Source: Giesbergeria sp.
GTDB taxonomy: Bacteria > Pseudomonadota > Gammaproteobacteria > Burkholderiales > Burkholderiaceae_C
Reading direction: 5' to 3'
Assembly: GCA_030690515.1 (NCBI GenBank)
Contig: JAUYGP010000275.1
Location: 1 to 6,498 of the forward strand
DNA length: 6,498 bases
Shown here: positions 1 through 5,920 of the stretch, piece by piece
How the letters are laid out: each line of letters starts with the position of its first letter
How positions within the stretch are numbered: position 1 is the first letter of the stretch
Made by a program: the position numbers and the translations under genes
Notes under the pieces: generated by a model
Database searches by the model: none
The model's input: the letters and a program-made list of their open reading frames with translations, nothing else
Told to the model about the DNA's origin: nothing

Positions 1-2017
1 TGGCATGCTGGTCTGCGGGTTGCATGGCGAAGTGCGGGCATTCAACCAGCGTCTGGTGCAGATATGGGGCATGCCCCAGGACCTGCTGCTGCAACGAAAC
101 GACGACCAGGTGCATGCTTTTCTGGCATCGCGCGTGTGCCACCCCGGTGCGTACCGGGCCCGCCTCGAAGCGATTGCTGCCGATGAACAGGGGCAGAGCC
201 AGGATGTGATCGAACTGCAGGGCGGTCAGCTCATCGAGCGGCGCAGCGTGCCCCAGTGGATCCATGGCGGGGTGACAGGGCGGGTTTATTCGTTTCGCGA
301 CATTTCGCTGGAGGTGCAGGCGCAAACCGCCTTGCGCTTAGCGGCCAGGGTTTTTGATTCCAGCCCTTACCCGATTTTCATTGCCGACGACCAGCACCGC
401 CTGGCACGACTAAACCCGGCCTGCGAACAGCTTTTTGGACGTACCAACCAAAGCTTGCAGCGGTGCGATGTGGTCAATTTTCTGGGTGTGGGCGCGGCCC
501 GTCAGTTCATGGAGGGTGTGCAGACCGAGTGGCAGCATGGGGGGCTATGGAAAGGTGAGTTATGGCTGCCCCGCGAAGACGAAAGCGGTTGTGCGATCCA
601 TCTCTCCTGGGTGGTGCTGCGCGACAAGGCGGGCGGCATCGAGCAAAGCATTGGCTTCGTACGTGACCTGACCCAGCAACATGCTGCGCAGAAACGTATC
701 GACGAACTGGCCTACAGCGATGCCCTCACCGGGCTACCCAACCGACTTCTACTGTCGCAGAAGGTGGATTCAGCCATCCGCGCAGCGCAGCCGGGCGGTG
801 CGGGTTTTGCCATCCTGTTCCTGGATCTCGACCGTTTCAAAGTCATCAACGATTCGATGGGCCACCTTTTTGGTGACAAGGTGCTGTTGTTGGTCACGGA
901 GCGCCTGCAGACCTGCCTGCGCCAGACCGATATGCTGTGCCGCGTAGGCGGGGATGAATTTGCCATGTACCTGCATGCGGGCGACGCCTCGGGCGCCGAG
1001 CAGGTCGCGCGTCGCATGCTTGATGTGATGCGCCGTCCCTTCACGCTCGATGGCATGGGTTTTTCCATCCAGTGCAGCATTGGGGTGGCTCTGTATCCCC
1101 AGGATGGCCGGTCGCTGGACGATCTGATCAAGCAGGCGGACACCGCCATGCACCGGGTCAAGGAGCGCGGGCGTGGTAGCTTTGGGTTCTATCAACCCCA
1201 AATGAACGCCCACCTGCTTGAGCGCATGCAGATGGAGCACGCCATGCGCCAGGCTCTGGAGAACCAGCGCATGAGTGTGCATTACCAGCCCCAGGTGGAC
1301 ATGGCGTCGGGCCGCATCATTGGCGCGGAAGCACTGCTGCGCTGGACGGATCCCGAGCTGGGCACGATTGGGCCGGGCGTTTTCATTCCGCTGGCCGAGG
1401 AAACAGGCTACATCGTCACCCTGGGAGCGTGGGTACTGGAACAGGCTGTGCAGGAGGCCGTGCGCTGGAAACAAGCCGGTACGCCCATCGTGGTGTCGGT
1501 GAATGTCTCGGCCCTGGAAATGCGGCAGCCCGATTTCATTGAGCGCCTGACCCGGGTCCTGCGGGAGAACGATCTCCCGGCTGAACTGCTGGAGCTGGAG
1601 CTGACGGAATCCATCCTGTTGCAGGACGCACAGGAGGCCGCCCAGCGGCTGGAGGTGGTGGCCTCCCTGGGTGTTGCGCTGGCCATTGACGACTTTGGAA
1701 CCGGTTATTCGAGTCTGGCCTATCTCAAAAACCTGCCCATCCACAAACTCAAGGTGGACCAGTCTTTTGTGCGCGGCCTGCCCGACGACGAAGGCGACCA
1801 CGCCATTGTCAGCGCCATCGTGTACCTGGGCCGATCCCTGCGCCTGTGCGTGGTGGCCGAAGGGGTGGAAACACCGGAACAGCGTTCGGCACTGCAGCAG
1901 ATGCAGTGCGATCAGTACCAAGGCTATTTATGCTCGCCCGCGCTGCCCGCGCAGCGGTTTGCGCGTTTGCTCGCTGTGCAGGCCGCTGGTGCAGGCGCCG
2001 ATGTCACGCCGCCGTAA
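1..2017 (+). CDS. PAS-PAS-GGDEF-EAL cyclic-di-GMP synthase/phosphodiesterase (5' end missing)
   Basis: This is a signalling enzyme predicted to make and/or degrade the second messenger cyclic-di-GMP. The reading frame is already open at the left edge (codons start at base 2). The ATG at base 5 falls inside a PAS fold, so the true start lies outside; residues below count from that ATG. Domains in order are the end of a first PAS (about 1-105), a second PAS (about 108-230), GGDEF (about 231-395) and EAL (about 405-650). The GGDEF motif is intact at 315-319. An RxxD inhibitory site (R306, D309) lies five residues upstream, which suggests product feedback. The EAL side is also intact: E442-A-L, N500, E532, D562-D563, K583 and E619 match the metal and catalytic positions known for active phosphodiesterases. 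Both activities are therefore plausible; which one dominates cannot be read from sequence. The ligand of the PAS domains is unknown and no membrane segment is visible in this part. The 3' end overlaps the convergent tauE-like gene by 14 bp. Confidence 0.95.
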   Translation, partial: GMLVCGLHGEVRAFNQRLVQIWGMPQDLLLQRNDDQVHAFLASRVCHPGAYRARLEAIAADEQGQSQDVIELQGGQLIERRSVPQWIHGGVTGRVYSFRDISLEVQAQTALRLAARVFDSSPYPIFIADDQHRLARLNPACEQLFGRTNQSLQRCDVVNFLGVGAARQFMEGVQTEWQHGGLWKGELWLPREDESGCAIHLSWVVLRDKAGGIEQSIGFVRDLTQQHAAQKRIDELAYSDALTGLPNRLLLSQKVDSAIRAAQPGGAGFAILFLDLDRFKVINDSMGHLFGDKVLLLVTERLQTCLRQTDMLCRVGGDEFAMYLHAGDASGAEQVARRMLDVMRRPFTLDGMGFSIQCSIGVALYPQDGRSLDDLIKQADTAMHRVKERGRGSFGFYQPQMNAHLLERMQMEHAMRQALENQRMSVHYQPQVDMASGRIIGAEALLRWTDPELGTIGPGVFIPLAEETGYIVTLGAWVLEQAVQEAVRWKQAGTPIVVSVNVSALEMRQPDFIERLTRVLRENDLPAELLELELTESILLQDAQEAAQRLEVVASLGVALAIDDFGTGYSSLAYLKNLPIHKLKVDQSFVRGLPDDEGDHAIVSAIVYLGRSLRLCVVAEGVETPEQRSALQQMQCDQYQGYLCSPALPAQRFARLLAVQAAGAGADVTPP

Positions 2018-2822
2018 GGCCCTTCCAGAGCATGTAAACAGCCAGCCCCAGCAGCAGGGTGGCAAACACCCGCTTGAGCTGCGCCACGGGCAACTGGTGC
2101 GCTGCACGGGCGCCCAGCGGCGCAGTGAAGACGCTGAACATCGCAATGGTGACCAGGGCCGGTAGCCACACATAGCCTAGCGATGCCGGTGGCAATCCGG
2201 TGACGGACTGGCCGCTGACCACATAACCGACGGCATTGGCCAGGGCAATCGGGAAACCCAGTGCCGCACTGGTAGCCACAGCATTGTGGATGGGGATGTT
2301 GCACCACACCATGAAAGGCACGCTGACGAATCCCCCGCCGGCGCCCACCATGCCCGACAAAAAACCGATGCTGCCGCCGGCCGCCAGTTGCCCTGCCGTG
2401 CCGGGCATTTGGCGCGAAGGAGCGGGTTTCTTGTTGCGCAACATCTGGTAGGCCGAAAAGCTGACAAAGCAGGCGAAGACGATGGCCAGCACCGAACCCT
2501 TGAGCAGTGCAAACACGCCCAGGCTGGCGACCATGCTGCCCAGCACAATGCCAGGGGCCAGCCGCCGGGCAATGTCCCAGCGCACGGCGCCGCGTTGGTG
2601 GTGGGCGCGCACGCTGGAGATGGAGGTAAACACGATGGTGGCCATGGACGTGGCAATGGCCATTTTCACGGCCAGCCCCGGGGCCACCTGCTGCTGACCG
2701 AGGAAATAGGTCAGGAAAGGCACCAGCACCATGCCGCCACCAATACCCAGCAACCCAGCGAGAAAACCCGTACCCAGGCCCAGCAGAGCCAGTTCGGCGA
2801 TCAATAGGGGGTCGAGCAGCAT
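2004..2822 (-). CDS. TauE/SafE family (sulfite exporter-like) membrane protein
   Basis: A 272-residue inner-membrane protein of the TauE/SafE family (formerly DUF81). Members are thought to move sulfonates, sulfite or other sulfur-containing organic anions, but substrates are rarely proven. The family hallmark, two homologous halves, is visible: GLLGIGGGMVLVPF at 23-36 recurs as GMVGAGGGFVSVPF at 157-170. Each is followed by a polar helix segment (VKMAIATSM at 52-60; HNAVATSAALGF at 179-190). Several hydrophobic stretches (about 8-42, 58-70, 88-124, 145-172, 182-204, 216-236, 252-267) fit the usual seven to eight membrane helices. Length is normal. The ATG at 2822 is the only ATG before an upstream in-frame stop at 2895-2897, but it has no clear Shine-Dalgarno sequence. 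It lies 48 nt downstream of the 6S RNA on the same strand, so it may be transcribed by read-through from zapA/ssrS. No sulfur-metabolism gene is nearby, so the substrate stays open. Confidence 0.92.
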   Translation of the reverse strand: MLLDPLLIAELALLGLGTGFLAGLLGIGGGMVLVPFLTYFLGQQQVAPGLAVKMAIATSMATIVFTSISSVRAHHQRGAVRWDIARRLAPGIVLGSMVASLGVFALLKGSVLAIVFACFVSFSAYQMLRNKKPAPSRQMPGTAGQLAAGGSIGFLSGMVGAGGGFVSVPFMVWCNIPIHNAVATSAALGFPIALANAVGYVVSGQSVTGLPPASLGYVWLPALVTIAMFSVFTAPLGARAAHQLPVAQLKRVFATLLLGLAVYMLWKGLTAA

Positions 2823-2836
2823 GCGGCGCGGCGGAG

Positions 2837-2853
2837 AAAAGGCGGGGTGCGCC
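2837..2853 (-). terminator. Possible weak intrinsic terminator after 6S RNA
   Basis: On the minus strand GGCG (2853-2850) and CGCC (2844-2841) can form a 4-bp hairpin with a CACCC loop, followed directly by TTTT (2840-2837). It lies 17 nt beyond the predicted 3' end of 6S RNA and 14 nt before the tauE-like start codon. The stem is short, so it may only attenuate transcription or be a chance match. Confidence 0.25.
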
Positions 2854-2870
2854 GGAGCTAAGCAGAAGAG

Positions 2871-3045
2871 GTGTCTGCGAATGCCACCGGACCCTCATCC
2901 TGAACCGGGGGTTCAGGTGGGCGAGGGCAGCCAGGCGTTGGGTTCATCTGACGCGAGATGATCACGCTCACCGGGCGATATACCAAGCCCGTGCTCAATG
3001 AGCATTGGTTCAAGGAAGTATTAAGCCCGGCAGCACCGCAGACAC
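2871..3045 (-). ncRNA. ssrS: 6S RNA (regulator of sigma70-RNA polymerase)
   Basis: 6S RNA mimics an open promoter and sequesters housekeeping RNA polymerase, mainly in stationary phase. Evidence seen: the segment lies immediately downstream of zapA on the same strand, the conserved proteobacterial location. Its ends form a long closing stem. GTGTCTGCG (3045-3037) pairs perfectly with CGCAGACAC (2879-2871), and after a 1x2 internal loop TGCTGCCGG (3035-3027) pairs with CCGGTGGCA (2890-2882) with two G-U pairs. The length, about 175 nt, is normal. The 3' side of the central region holds CCTGAACC-CCC-GGTTCAGG (2917-2899), matching in position and form the CCTTGAACC...GGTTCAAGG segment of E. coli 6S RNA. 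The 5' side holds CCTTGAACC, and an apical hairpin can form from CGGGC/GCCCG. No open reading frame of note crosses it. The exact 5' and 3' ends are inferred from the stem and the upstream -10 box and could be off by a few bases. Confidence 0.87.
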
Positions 3046-3049
3046 TGGC

Positions 3050-3055
3050 ATTGTA
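3050..3055 (-). promoter_or_regulatory. Predicted -10 box of the 6S RNA promoter
   Basis: TACAAT on the minus strand (3055-3050) is one base from the sigma70 -10 consensus TATAAT. It sits five nt before G3045, the first base of the 6S closing stem, so a start at about 3045-3043 is well placed. No convincing -35 hexamer is seen; the expected position overlaps the zapA stop codon. 6S RNA commonly has its own sigma70 promoter in addition to read-through from zapA. Confidence 0.6.
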
Positions 3056-3076
3056 GGCGCTGTGCGGGCTGCGCGC

Positions 3077-3427
3077 TCAGATCAGGCGGCCGTCATTGCC
3101 CAGGGCTTCGTCCAGGCGCTGCACCAGGGCGCGCAGGCGATCGTCGCCGTCCTGGGCATTGGCCGAGAGTGATGATGGGATGGGTTCTGTTGGTGGGAGG
3201 GCCCTGGCGGCGGCCAGGTCGGCAGACTCGCGGTCGGCCAGCTCGAACGCCATGTTCAGCGCGGCCAGGACGGCGATGCGCTCGCGTGCGCGCACCTTGC
3301 CCGCATCGCGGATGCGCAGCATGGCGGTGTCCACCCGCTCCACCGCTTCGAGCAGACGCGCCTCACGGCCTTCGGGGCAGCCAAGCAGATAGCTCTGCTG
3401 CATGATCTGCACCTCCAGTTGTTTCAT
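3077..3427 (-). CDS. zapA: Cell division protein ZapA
   Basis: ZapA binds FtsZ in the cytoplasm and promotes bundling of protofilaments in the Z-ring. The 116-residue product has the family pattern: an N-terminal beta-rich head beginning MKQLEVQIM, the GCPEG turn at 16-20, then the conserved helix with DAGKV (41-45) and RIAVLAALNMAFEL (50-63). A C-terminal coiled-coil tail (about 94-110) follows a proline-rich linker (78-84). Length is normal. The start is well supported: AAGGA (3438-3434) lies six nt upstream of the ATG, and the ATG overlaps the stop of the upstream small gene in an ATGA arrangement (3427-3424), indicating translational coupling. The 6S RNA gene begins about 31 nt after the stop, the arrangement known from many proteobacteria including E. 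coli. Confidence 0.96.
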   Translation of the reverse strand: MKQLEVQIMQQSYLLGCPEGREARLLEAVERVDTAMLRIRDAGKVRARERIAVLAALNMAFELADRESADLAAARALPPTEPIPSSLSANAQDGDDRLRALVQRLDEALGNDGRLI

Positions 3428-3645
3428 TCTGGATCCTTGGGTTCGGAGGACGGGGGTAGGCGCTCGATCAGGGAGTCCACCCGGGCGCGGGCCGCTTGCA
3501 GGCGTGAACGCAACGAGTCGCGCTCCTGCGTGAGTGCGGCCACCTGTTCAGCCATGAGTTCGTTGGTGCGCTGCAGCTGTTCGTGGCGAACCAACAGGCG
3601 CTCTACGCGCTCGGCGATCTGGTCGAGAGGGGACAAAGAGGCCAT
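3424..3645 (-). CDS. Small coiled-coil protein upstream of zapA (TIGR02449-like)
   Basis: A 73-residue, highly charged, almost wholly helical protein. Leucine/valine heptads run from about residue 7 to 62 (LDQIAERVERLL, then QVAALTQERDSLRSRL), and a short proline/acid tail ends at DPE. Proteins of this size and pattern sit next to zapA in many beta- and gammaproteobacteria (TIGR02449 family) and look like the division factor ZapB, but sequence alone does not show that it is ZapB, so no symbol is given. The stop overlaps the zapA ATG (ATGA), so the two genes form a coupled operon. Two ATG starts are possible, 3672 (82 residues) and 3645. I prefer 3645 because the coiled coil begins right after it and because a -10-like TACAAT (3661-3656) lies between the two. 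Neither start has a good Shine-Dalgarno sequence. Confidence 0.85.
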   Translation of the reverse strand: MASLSPLDQIAERVERLLVRHEQLQRTNELMAEQVAALTQERDSLRSRLQAARARVDSLIERLPPSSEPKDPE

Positions 3646-3655
3646 ACAGCCTGGG

Positions 3656-3661
3656 ATTGTA
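3656..3661 (-). promoter_or_regulatory. Predicted -10 box for the small coiled-coil gene/zapA operon
   Basis: TACAAT on the minus strand ends 10 nt before the ATG at 3645. The flanking bases (GCC before, a CCAG a base later) match those around the 6S RNA -10 box at 3055-3050. A start about 5-7 nt downstream would leave only about 4-6 nt of leader. No good -35 hexamer is seen at 16-18 nt spacing. Confidence 0.4.
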
Positions 3662-3684
3662 GGCAGTTGCATCGCAAAGCGCCG

Positions 3685-3690
3685 TAAAAT
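3685..3690 (+). promoter_or_regulatory. Predicted -10 box for the riboswitch/btuB transcript
   Basis: TAAAAT matches five of six bases of the sigma70 -10 consensus. It is placed so that transcription would begin at about 3695-3698, exactly where the riboswitch P1 stem starts. The -35 region is weak: TTGCAT at 3667-3672 is only 12 nt away, too close to count. The box lies within the upstream region of the divergent zapA operon. Confidence 0.45.
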
Positions 3691-3695
3691 CCGCG

Positions 3696-3911
3696 GTGTT
3701 GGTGCTCGCGGTGTGGTTCACATGCCGCAGTTCAACGGGAAGCAGGGAGGAGGGTGCCGTTCGCGGCCCTCGCCGAGCCTGCGCTGCCCCCGCAACGGTC
3801 AGCGGCCGAATCGTTCGATTCACCTTTCACACCCAGTGCCACTGGGCGCCTTGAACAAGCGCCTGGGAAGGCCGTGAAAGGCGTGCCGCCAGCCCGGATA
3901 CCGGCCAACAC
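3696..3911 (+). promoter_or_regulatory. Cobalamin (adenosylcobalamin) riboswitch
   Basis: This leader RNA binds cobalamin and is expected to lower expression of the downstream receptor when B12 is plentiful. The conserved blocks are present in the correct order. P1 is GTGTTGG (3696-3702) with CCAACAC (3905-3911), seven perfect pairs. CGGGAAGCAGG is at 3736-3746. The core with CCCCCGCAAC followed by GGTCAGCGG is at 3787-3805. GCCACTG is at 3838-3844, followed by a GGCGC/GCGCC arm and TGGGAAGGC at 3864-3872. The B12 box, AGCCCGGATACCGGCC, is at 3891-3906. The context agrees: the next gene is a BtuB-type receptor, followed by a cobalamin biosynthesis gene. The arm closed by GCAGG (3742-3746) and CCTGC (3778-3782) encloses 31 nt, longer than the 7-nt loop I recall for the E. 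coli btuB leader. Confidence 0.95.
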
Positions 3912-4003
3912 GGTGGTTGCGTGCGCCCTTGGCGCGCGTGGCCGTATCACCCATACGCTGGCGGGGAAGCCGGCCCGGGTTGTTTGCTGAGTGTGTGTTT
4001 TCC
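3912..4003 (+). promoter_or_regulatory. Riboswitch expression platform / btuB leader
   Basis: These 92 nt link the riboswitch to the receptor start codon. A hairpin CGTAT (3943-3947) / ATACG (3953-3957) with loop CACCC can form just after P1. There is no stem followed by a T-run that would mark an intrinsic terminator, and no strong Shine-Dalgarno sequence before the ATG at 4004. Control at translation initiation is therefore more likely than transcription termination, but this is inference. A pairing of AGCCCGG in the B12 box (3891-3897) with CCGGGTT (3975-3981) is possible as an alternative fold. Confidence 0.45.
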
Positions 4004-5917
4004 ATGAAAAATCGTTTCTCCCACGTGCGCTGCGCTGCGTCGCTGCGCCCTGTCGTCCTTGCCGTGCTGTCCTGCGGCGCGGTGCCTGCCGCCCTGGCCC
4101 AGGACGCTGCGGCCCCCATCCTGCTGGCCCAGAACCTGCGCGCCCCGCAACTTTCCGAAACGGTGGTCACGGCCACGCGCACGGAGCAACCCTTGTCTGA
4201 TCTGGTGGCCGATGTGTCCATCGTCGACCGCGAGACCATTGAAGCCAGCGGCGCCGCCGGCGTCAGCGACCTGCTGGCGCGCCTGCCAGGCGTCGAGATC
4301 ACGCGCAACGGCGGTGTGGGAAATGCCAGCAGCGTGTATGTGCGCGGTGCCGAGCAGCGCTTTACGGCCGTCTATATCGATGGCGTGCGCATCGACTCGC
4401 AATCCACGGGCGGTGCCCTGTGGGAGCAGATTCCGCTTGCGCAGATCGAACGCATCGAAGTGCTGCGTGGCCCCGCCGCCGCAGTCTATGGCTCGGACGC
4501 CATCGGGGGCGTCATTCAGCTTTTCACCCGCAAGGGCGAAGGTCCGGCCCAGCCCTATGTTGGCGTGGGCCTGGGTAGCCAGGGCACGCGCAAGATCGAA
4601 GCGGGCGTGAGCGGCACGGCGGGCCCGGAGGGCGCGCTGGACTATGCCCTGGGCTTGGCCCATGCGCGTAGCAGCGGCTTTGACGCCAAGGCCAGCGGCA
4701 CGCACAACCCCGACGACGATGGCTATCGCAGCGCTAGTGGAAGCGCGCGGCTGGGCTACCGCATCAATGCACAGCACCGCATTGGCGCCAACCTGCTCGT
4801 GAGCCGGCTCGATTCGGGCTACGACGGATTCACCTACAAGCCCGCAGCGCCCGAGGACGACCGCAACAAGCACCGCCTGCACACAGCGGGCGCGCACTGG
4901 GCCGCGCAGTGGAGAGAGGTGTACAGCACGCGGGTGTCGGTCAGCGATGCGGTCAGCCGCTACGAGACCATGCCGTCGCCCTACCGCACCGAAACGCAGT
5001 TGCGCGGCTACCTGTGGCAGAACGACTGGCGCTTGGGTGCGCACCGCCTGAGTGCGGCGCTCGAGCGCCGCGAAGACCATATCGACAACCCCGCACTCGA
5101 TGCCTGGAGTACCAGCCTGGCGCGCAGCCGCGCACAAAATGGACTGGCCCTGGGCTACGGTTTCACGGCAGGCGCGCACACCGTGCAGGCCAACCTGCGC
5201 CACGACGACGACAGCGAGTTCGGTGGCAAGGGCACGGGCAGCCTGGCGTACGGCTATGGGTTCGCCCCCGGCTGGCGTGCCACGGCCTCGGTGGGTACGG
5301 CCTTCCGTGCGCCCACGTTGTACCAGCGCTTCAGCGAATACGGCGACGCCACGCTGCGCCCCGAGAGCAGCCGCAACGCCGAGATCGGCGTGCGCTATGC
5401 CCAGGGCCGCAGCAGCTTTTCGGCAGTGGCTTACCGCAACCGCGTCAGCAACCTGATCCTGTTCGCAGGGGTCGGCAGTTGCGCATCCACCTTCGGCTGC
5501 TATGCCAACACCGCGCGCGCCGAATACTCCGGCGTGACGCTGGCCGCGTCGCACCGCCTCGCGGGCGTGCAGGTGCACGGTTCGATCGATCTGCAGAACC
5601 CGCGCGACCTCGATACCGGCAAGCAGCTCGCCCGCCGCGCCAAGCGCCACGCCACGCTGGGTGCCGATACCGTGATCGCCGGCTGGACGCTGGGCGCCGA
5701 GCTGCAGGCCTCGGGGCGGCGTTTCGACAATGCGGCCAACACCAATGTGCTGGGCGGGTACACGCTGGTCAACCTGTATGCCAGCACCCGCGTGGCACAG
5801 GACTATCGCCTGCTCGCTCGCATCGACAACGCTGGCGACAAGGACTACCAGACGGCCCGCACCTACGCCACTGGCGGCCGCCAGCTCTACATCGGCCTGA
5901 AGTGGGAACCCAAGTGA
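4004..5917 (+). CDS. btuB: BtuB-like TonB-dependent vitamin B12 outer-membrane receptor
   Basis: An outer-membrane beta-barrel that takes up cobalamin (or a related corrinoid) using energy passed from TonB-ExbBD. The product from the ATG at 4004 has 637 residues, close to E. coli BtuB. It has a signal peptide (basic MKNRFSHVR, hydrophobic core, cleavage likely after ALA at about residue 32). A TonB box ETVVTATR (52-59) follows. The plug domain (about 60-178) includes LLARLPGVEI, VYVRGAEQRFTAVYIDGVRI and IEVLRGPAAAVYGSDAIGGVI. The barrel then runs to the C-terminus, with TRVAQDYRLLARIDNAGDKDY and a final YIGLKWEPK strand. The frame stays open upstream to a TTG at 3917, but that stretch is riboswitch expression platform, and the ATG at 4004 begins a proper signal peptide. 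A GTG at 3995 is a weak alternative. Substrate assignment rests on the cobalamin riboswitch upstream and cobB downstream. Confidence 0.93.
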   Translation: MKNRFSHVRCAASLRPVVLAVLSCGAVPAALAQDAAAPILLAQNLRAPQLSETVVTATRTEQPLSDLVADVSIVDRETIEASGAAGVSDLLARLPGVEITRNGGVGNASSVYVRGAEQRFTAVYIDGVRIDSQSTGGALWEQIPLAQIERIEVLRGPAAAVYGSDAIGGVIQLFTRKGEGPAQPYVGVGLGSQGTRKIEAGVSGTAGPEGALDYALGLAHARSSGFDAKASGTHNPDDDGYRSASGSARLGYRINAQHRIGANLLVSRLDSGYDGFTYKPAAPEDDRNKHRLHTAGAHWAAQWREVYSTRVSVSDAVSRYETMPSPYRTETQLRGYLWQNDWRLGAHRLSAALERREDHIDNPALDAWSTSLARSRAQNGLALGYGFTAGAHTVQANLRHDDDSEFGGKGTGSLAYGYGFAPGWRATASVGTAFRAPTLYQRFSEYGDATLRPESSRNAEIGVRYAQGRSSFSAVAYRNRVSNLILFAGVGSCASTFGCYANTARAEYSGVTLAASHRLAGVQVHGSIDLQNPRDLDTGKQLARRAKRHATLGADTVIAGWTLGAELQASGRRFDNAANTNVLGGYTLVNLYASTRVAQDYRLLARIDNAGDKDYQTARTYATGGRQLYIGLKWEPK

Positions 5918-5920
5918 AGC

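Noticed and set aside
770..1921. 383-codon open frame on the minus strand opposite the GGDEF-EAL gene
   Set aside because: His/Gln/Gly-rich product with no family pattern. The plus-strand frame carries full GGDEF and EAL motifs.
2286..2807. 173-codon plus-strand frame inside the tauE-like gene
   Set aside because: Complement shadow with His/Gly/Gln-rich composition and no domain.
1924..2898. 324-codon minus-strand frame overlapping the tauE-like gene
   Set aside because: A different reading frame of the same strand. Its product is Arg/Gly/His-rich, whereas the 2004-2822 frame gives a clean two-repeat membrane protein.
3667..3690. TTGCAT plus TAAAAT as a complete sigma70 promoter
   Set aside because: Spacing between the hexamers is 12 nt, too short; only the TAAAAT -10 box is kept.
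3419..3877. 152-codon plus-strand frame across the small coiled-coil gene and riboswitch
   Set aside because: It reads antisense through one gene and then through structured riboswitch RNA; the product has no recognisable features.
3917..4003. TTG-initiated N-terminal extension of the BtuB-like receptor
   Set aside because: The extra 29 residues are translated expression platform. The signal peptide starts cleanly at the ATG at 4004.
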